DNA of 64,000 bases from Nesterenkonia alkaliphila (lineage in GTDB: Bacteria; Actinomycetota; Actinomycetes; Actinomycetales; Micrococcaceae). The notes below the pieces were generated by a model that had not been told where the DNA came from, did not search any database, and saw only the letters and a program-made list of their open reading frames with translations. Position 1 is the first letter of the stretch; each line of letters begins with the position of its first letter. This document shows positions 60,373 to 64,000 of the stretch, in pieces. The translations under genes were made by a program, and so were the position numbers. The DNA lies in contig NZ_WRPM01000046.1 in NCBI RefSeq assembly GCF_009758175.1, forward strand, positions 24,946 through 88,945, in the 5' to 3' direction.

Positions 60373-61557
60373 ATGACCGAGCTCCACACCTCCCAGCCAC
60401 TGGGCATCATCGTCAACGGCGCCACAGGGCGCATGGGCTACCGCCAGCACCTGGTCCGCTCACTGTTGGCAATCCGCGACTCAGGGGGCGTGCCGCTGCC
60501 CAATGGCACCAAGCAGCCCATTGAGCTCTACCTGGTGGGCCGCAATGCGGAGAAGCTCAAAGAGGTCGCCGAAGCCCACAGCATCAAGCGCTGGACCACC
60601 GACCTGGACCAAGCCCTGGCCGCGGAGGGCTTCCCCATCTACTTCGATGCGCTGATCACCCAGCTGCGCGTGCCGGCCATCCGCAAGGCGATCGCCGCCG
60701 GCAAGCACATCTACACCGAGAAGCCCACCGCCGAGTCCTACGCCGAGGCCCTGGCCCTGGCTGAGGAGGCCGAGGCAGCCGGGATCCACAACGGGGTGGT
60801 CCACGACAAGCTCTACCTGCCGGGCCTGCTGAAGCTCAGGCGGCTCATTGACTCCGGGTTCTTCGGCGAGATCCTCTCGGTCCGCGGCGAGTTCGGCTAC
60901 TGGGTCTTCGAGGGCGACTGGCAGCCCGCCCAACGCCCCTCCTGGAACTACCGCGCCGAGGACGGCGGCGGGATTGTGGTCGATATGTACCCGCACTGGA
61001 ACTACGTCATCGAGAACCTCTTCGGCTCCATCAGCACTGTCTACGCCACCACCCGCACACATATTCCACAGCGGGTGGATGAGTCCGGCAGCCCCTACAC
61101 CGCCACCGCCGACGACGCCGCCTACGGCATCTTCGAGCTGGCAGACGGCCCCATCGTGCAGCTGAACTCATCCTGGGCCACCCGGGTCAACCGGGACGAG
61201 CTGGTGGAGTTCCACGTGGACGGTACCCGCGGCTCGGCCGTGGTGGGCCTGTTCTCGGCCAAGATCCAAGAGCGCAACGCCACCCCTAAGCCGGTGTGGA
61301 ACCCGGACATCCCCGATCCCCGGGACTATTCCGCCACCTGGTCGGCGGTGCCGCAGAACGAGCCGGCAGAGAACGGCTTCAAGCTGCAGTGGATCGAGTT
61401 CCTGCGCTCTGTGCTCGGCGCCGGTGAGCACCGCTACGACTTCCGCTCCGGGGCCGCCGGCATGCTGCTGGCCGAGGCCGCGCTGGCCTCCCATGAACAG
61501 GGCCGCAAGGTGAGCCTCACCGAGCACGCCCAGAACCTGATCGGGGGTCCCCAGTGA
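60373..61557 (+). CDS. Gfo/Idh/MocA-family sugar oxidoreductase
   Basis: 394 aa. The NAD-binding IIVNGATGRMGYRQHLV is followed by the EKP motif (HIYTEKPTAESY), where Lys is the expected catalytic residue, and a C-terminal beta-sheet domain with GGGIVVDMYPHWNYVIENL. These enzymes oxidise sugars or cyclitols, often to 3-keto derivatives, with NAD. First gene of a tightly packed operon; the DUF993 gene overlaps by 4 nt. Confidence 0.88.
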   Translation: MTELHTSQPLGIIVNGATGRMGYRQHLVRSLLAIRDSGGVPLPNGTKQPIELYLVGRNAEKLKEVAEAHSIKRWTTDLDQALAAEGFPIYFDALITQLRVPAIRKAIAAGKHIYTEKPTAESYAEALALAEEAEAAGIHNGVVHDKLYLPGLLKLRRLIDSGFFGEILSVRGEFGYWVFEGDWQPAQRPSWNYRAEDGGGIVVDMYPHWNYVIENLFGSISTVYATTRTHIPQRVDESGSPYTATADDAAYGIFELADGPIVQLNSSWATRVNRDELVEFHVDGTRGSAVVGLFSAKIQERNATPKPVWNPDIPDPRDYSATWSAVPQNEPAENGFKLQWIEFLRSVLGAGEHRYDFRSGAAGMLLAEAALASHEQGRKVSLTEHAQNLIGGPQ

Positions 61558-62834
61558 ACCAGCCGGAACAGCTCACGACGCCGCCCCAGGCACCGCAGCC
61601 GGGCACCACACAGTCCACAGGCTCACCTCAGAACCCCCTGACAGAACGCCGGGAGACCGGTCTGAACCTGACCCTGATCGGCCAGGACCGGCGGCTCACC
61701 GCCGCCCCGCTGCTGAGCGCCCCGGCCTTCCAACGGCCCTCCGCTCCCCTGGCCTCCCGCACCCTGTACGCCGCGGCCCACGTAGTCCCCGATCCGCTGA
61801 GCGAGACAGTGCCCGGGGAGCCGGCGGAACTGGACTGGGAGGCCACCCTGAACTACCGCCGCCAGATCTATTCCTGGGGGTTGGGCGTGGCCGATGCCAT
61901 GGACACCGCTCAGCGGAATATGGGCCTGGATGCCGCAGCCACCCGGGAGCTGATCGCCCGCTCGGCCGAGGTGGCCCGCGAGGAGAACGCCTCAGTAGCT
62001 GTGGGGGTCAACACCGATGCCCGCACGGAGTCAGAGCTGAGCCTTGCCGAGGTCACCACCGCCTATCTGGACCAGCTGGCCTTCGCCCAGGAGCACCAGA
62101 CTGTGCCAGTGGTGATGGCCTCCCGTCATCTGGCCAAAGCCGCCAAAGACGCCCAGGACTACAAGAACGTTTACGCTGAGGTGCTCAGCCACGCGGATAC
62201 CCCGGTGATCATCCACTGGTTGGGCGAGGCCTTTGACCCCCAGCTGCGCGGCTACTTCGGCTCCACTGACTGGCGCCAGGCCGCCGACACTCTGATCAGC
62301 ATCATCGAGGCCGCTCCGGAGAAGGTGGCGGGGGTGAAGATGAGCCTGCTCGATGCTGAGGCTGAGAAAACCGTCCGGGCCCGGCTGCCGGAGTCCGCCA
62401 CCATGTTCACCGGTGACGACTTCAACTATGTGGACCTGATCGAGGCCGACTCAGACGGCCAGTACTCCGATGCCCTGCTGGGAGCCTTCAGCGTACTGGC
62501 CCCCAGCGCCTCGGCAGCGATCCAGGCCTTGGACCAGAACAGCCCCGAGCTCTACCGGCAGATCCTAATGCCCACCCAGGCACTCTCCCGCCAGGTCTTC
62601 GCGAGCCCCACGTTCTACTACAAGACCGGGGTGGCCTTCCTCTCCTGGCTCAACGGCCATCAGGCCAGTCCAGCGATGGTCGCCGGACTGCATGCCGCCC
62701 GCAGCCTGCCCCATCTGAGCCGGATCGTGGAGCTGGCCAATGACTGCGGGGGGCTGGAGGCCCCGGAGACCGCTCAGACCCGCTGGCACCAGCTGCTGGC
62801 ACTGCACGGCATCGGAGGCACCTCATGGCACTGA
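61554..62834 (+). CDS. DUF993 protein (dihydrodipicolinate synthase-like barrel)
   Basis: 426 aa. After a disordered Pro/Gln/Thr-rich N-terminus of about 40 residues, LDWEATLNYRRQIYSWGLGV, PVVMASRHLAKAA, VIIHWLGEAFDPQL and VAGVKMSLLDAE match DUF993, a family with a predicted TIM barrel related to aldolases. The Lys in GVKMS is a candidate Schiff-base residue. It may cleave or rearrange the keto-sugar made by its neighbour. The start overlaps gene 1 and the stop overlaps the isomerase gene. Confidence 0.82.
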   Translation: MNQPEQLTTPPQAPQPGTTQSTGSPQNPLTERRETGLNLTLIGQDRRLTAAPLLSAPAFQRPSAPLASRTLYAAAHVVPDPLSETVPGEPAELDWEATLNYRRQIYSWGLGVADAMDTAQRNMGLDAAATRELIARSAEVAREENASVAVGVNTDARTESELSLAEVTTAYLDQLAFAQEHQTVPVVMASRHLAKAAKDAQDYKNVYAEVLSHADTPVIIHWLGEAFDPQLRGYFGSTDWRQAADTLISIIEAAPEKVAGVKMSLLDAEAEKTVRARLPESATMFTGDDFNYVDLIEADSDGQYSDALLGAFSVLAPSASAAIQALDQNSPELYRQILMPTQALSRQVFASPTFYYKTGVAFLSWLNGHQASPAMVAGLHAARSLPHLSRIVELANDCGGLEAPETAQTRWHQLLALHGIGGTSWH

Positions 62835-63826
62835 CAGAGACCCCAAGTACCACGCCGCACCCGCGCCTATCGCTGAACCAGGCCACCATCAAGTACGCCG
62901 GGCTGGAGGAAGCACTGAGTCTCACCGCAGCGGCGGGCTATCAGTCCATTGGGCTGTGGCGCGAGCCGGTGGCCGAGGTGGGCCTGCAGCGGGCCGCTCA
63001 GCTGCTGAGCAGTTCGGGACTGCGCTTCTCCAGCCTGTGCCGGGGCGGGTTCCTTACGGAGGCCGATGACGCCGCCTTCGCCGCCTCCCTGGCCGAGAAC
63101 CGCAGGGCGATCGCAGAGACCGCGGCCCTGGCCGAGGCCGGTGCGGCCGGCTCAGCCCCGGTGCTGGTGCTGGTGGCCGGGGGCATCCAACCCGGCTCCA
63201 CGGTGCACGCGGCCCGGGAGCGGTTCTTCCAGGGCCTCTGTGAACTGGTGCCCGATGCCGCAGCAGCCGGCGTCACTGTAGCCATTGAGCCGCTGCATCC
63301 GATGTATGCCTCTGACCGGGCAGTGATCTCCACCCTGGAGCAGGCTCTGGACCTGGCCGAGGAGGCAGAGAGTCCGTATGTGGGCGTCGTCGTGGACTCT
63401 TTTCATATCTGGTGGGACCCCCAGGTACTGGCCCAGATCCGGCGTGCCGGAGCGGCGGGAAGGATCGCCAGCTACCAAGTTTGCGACTGGCGCACCCCTC
63501 TGGAGACAGACGTGCTGCTGAGCCGCCATCAGCCGGGCGAGGGAGTCATCGACTTCGCCGCCATGACCCGCGCGGTGGAGAACACCGGCTACACCGGCGA
63601 TGTGGAGGTGGAGCTGTTCAACCAAAGCATCTGGGATGCCGAACCCGCCTTGACCGTGCAGCAGACCGCTGCCAGCTTCCAAGGCGCTGTGGCGCCGTAT
63701 CTGCGCGGTGCTGGTTCCGCCGGCGGGGAAGCCCCGCTCGGCTCCCGGCCGGCTGCAGCGGCACCGGCCTTCACACCTAAAGAGCCCCCGGCGCAGCCGC
63801 CCCACCAATCTCAAGATCACATTTGA
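62825..63826 (+). CDS. Sugar phosphate isomerase/epimerase-like TIM barrel
   Basis: 333 aa, AP-endonuclease-2/xylose-isomerase-like fold. AIEPLHPMY, VVDSFHIWWDP, YQVCDWRTP and VEVELFN supply the metal-site Glu, Asp, His and final Glu. The family covers isomerases, epimerases and keto-sugar lyases. The last 45 residues are a Pro/Ala-rich tail. Together with the two genes upstream it probably degrades an oxidised sugar or cyclitol. Confidence 0.87.
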   Translation: MALTETPSTTPHPRLSLNQATIKYAGLEEALSLTAAAGYQSIGLWREPVAEVGLQRAAQLLSSSGLRFSSLCRGGFLTEADDAAFAASLAENRRAIAETAALAEAGAAGSAPVLVLVAGGIQPGSTVHAARERFFQGLCELVPDAAAAGVTVAIEPLHPMYASDRAVISTLEQALDLAEEAESPYVGVVVDSFHIWWDPQVLAQIRRAGAAGRIASYQVCDWRTPLETDVLLSRHQPGEGVIDFAAMTRAVENTGYTGDVEVELFNQSIWDAEPALTVQQTAASFQGAVAPYLRGAGSAGGEAPLGSRPAAAAPAFTPKEPPAQPPHQSQDHI

Positions 63827-63857
63827 CTCACGATGCGACATAAATCGAAGTATCGTC

Positions 63858-63887
63858 TTGACCTGTGATCTGACCCACAGTTATAGT
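63858..63887 (+). promoter_or_regulatory. Strong promoter of the last gene
   Basis: TTGACC (63858-63863) and TATAGT (63882-63887) with an 18-nt spacer form the most consensus-like promoter in the window. The spacer holds a Crp-like site and the operator lies at the predicted start of transcription. Confidence 0.65.
63864..63879 (+). promoter_or_regulatory. Crp/GlxR-like site in the last promoter
   Basis: TGTGA-TCTGAC-CCACA matches with one mismatch and lies between the -35 and -10 boxes. Confidence 0.5.
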
Positions 63888-63890
63888 CCT

Positions 63891-63917
63891 GGAAAGCGTT
63901 TACCGTGATGTACATCA
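63891..63917 (+). promoter_or_regulatory. LacI-type operator plus adjacent palindrome
   Basis: GGAAAGCGTTTACC (63891-63904) fits GGNAARCGTTTNCC. Immediately after it, TGATGTACATCA (63906-63917) is a perfect 12-bp palindrome that may bind a second repressor. Both are between the promoter and the start codon at 63937. Confidence 0.6.
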
Positions 63918-63936
63918 TAGAGAGGGGGACGCGCGT

Positions 63937-64000
63937 ATGACGGCGATGACTCAGACGCCTGGGCAGCAGCCCAGTCGCGGGGCCCCGCCGGCTGCGGTGT
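63937..64000 (+). CDS. Start of an unidentified gene, cut by the window end
   Basis: Only 21 codons are visible, with AGAGGGGG about 9 nt before the ATG and a second ATG at 63946. The polar Thr/Gln/Pro-rich start gives no family. The upstream LacI and Crp sites suggest a sugar transporter component or the LacI-type regulator of this regulon. Confidence 0.6.
   Translation, partial: MTAMTQTPGQQPSRGAPPAAV

Noticed and set aside
1..64000. Mobile element, prophage, defence island or CRISPR system
   Set aside because: No transposase, integrase, phage structural gene, restriction pair or repeat array was found; apart from the orphan methyltransferase the content is core metabolism and cell-envelope functions.

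Overview
The window is chromosomal DNA from a high-GC Gram-positive actinobacterium. Its gene content points to the Micrococcales, and a Micrococcaceae member such as Nesterenkonia is my best guess. That is inference from very acidic exported proteins, Lys-type peptidoglycan-bridge enzymes, MarP, a GlxR-type Crp, an HspR-type operator and DUF3073/DUF4177/DUF4244 proteins; no 16S gene is present. Most of the window is ordinary core chromosome. I saw no tRNA, rRNA, IS element, prophage or CRISPR array.

Layout. 1-4.3 kb: a partial MetX-like hydrolase, a type III glutamine synthetase and a gamma-glutamyltransferase. 4.5-9.2 kb: a Tad pilus locus split into two converging units (pilin and TadE proteins on +; Ssd, TadA, TadB and TadC on -). 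9.4-22.9 kb: a block whose gene set recalls the M. tuberculosis crp-nth-Nudix-marP-acs-ponA2 region (Nudix, nth, acs, aroQ, marP, crp, RidA, DUF4177, class A PBP, phosphoesterase), interrupted by two paralogous ATP-grasp ligases. 22.9-27.9 kb: a heterodimeric ABC exporter with one degenerate ATP site, and a one-domain voltage-gated channel with an atypical filter. 27.9-34.3 kb: purC-purD, a cell-wall-anchored GH10 xylanase, an asparaginase and a sterol-carrier protein. 34.3-40.8 kb: glycerol catabolism (glpD-glpK) beside a SorC regulator and a hydrolase/membrane fusion. 40.8-46.9 kb: purF-purM, an orphan DNA methyltransferase, a queuosine-precursor transporter and a FemABX-like transferase. 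46.9-60.1 kb: a TetR/MFS pair, a sirtuin, DUF3073, a septum-formation-like protein, ClpB, a MazG-like protein, hydrolases, a polysaccharide deacetylase and membrane proteins. 60.2-64 kb: a sugar-oxidation operon (Gfo/Idh/MocA, DUF993, TIM-barrel isomerase) and the start of another gene.

Regulation is the most informative layer. Three distant promoters (xylanase, sugar operon, last gene) each pair a LacI-type operator (GGNAARCGTTTNCC) with a Crp/GlxR site (TGTGA-N6-TCACA or one mismatch), and the window also encodes a GlxR-type Crp, so a catabolite-controlled sugar regulon can be read from sequence. The SorC gene is flanked by three matching sites, clpB has a HAIR element, and the MFS gene has a TetR-type palindrome across its promoter. 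About a dozen genes have a TANNNT box 6-9 nt before the start codon, as expected for leaderless mRNAs. Several gene ends carry long perfect inverted repeats without a U-tract that reach into the stop codon, including a 140-nt nested foldback between two convergent genes.

The two ATP-grasp ligases and the FemABX protein, with the PBP and MarP, suggest local capacity to build a Lys-X-acidic amino acid peptidoglycan cross-bridge.
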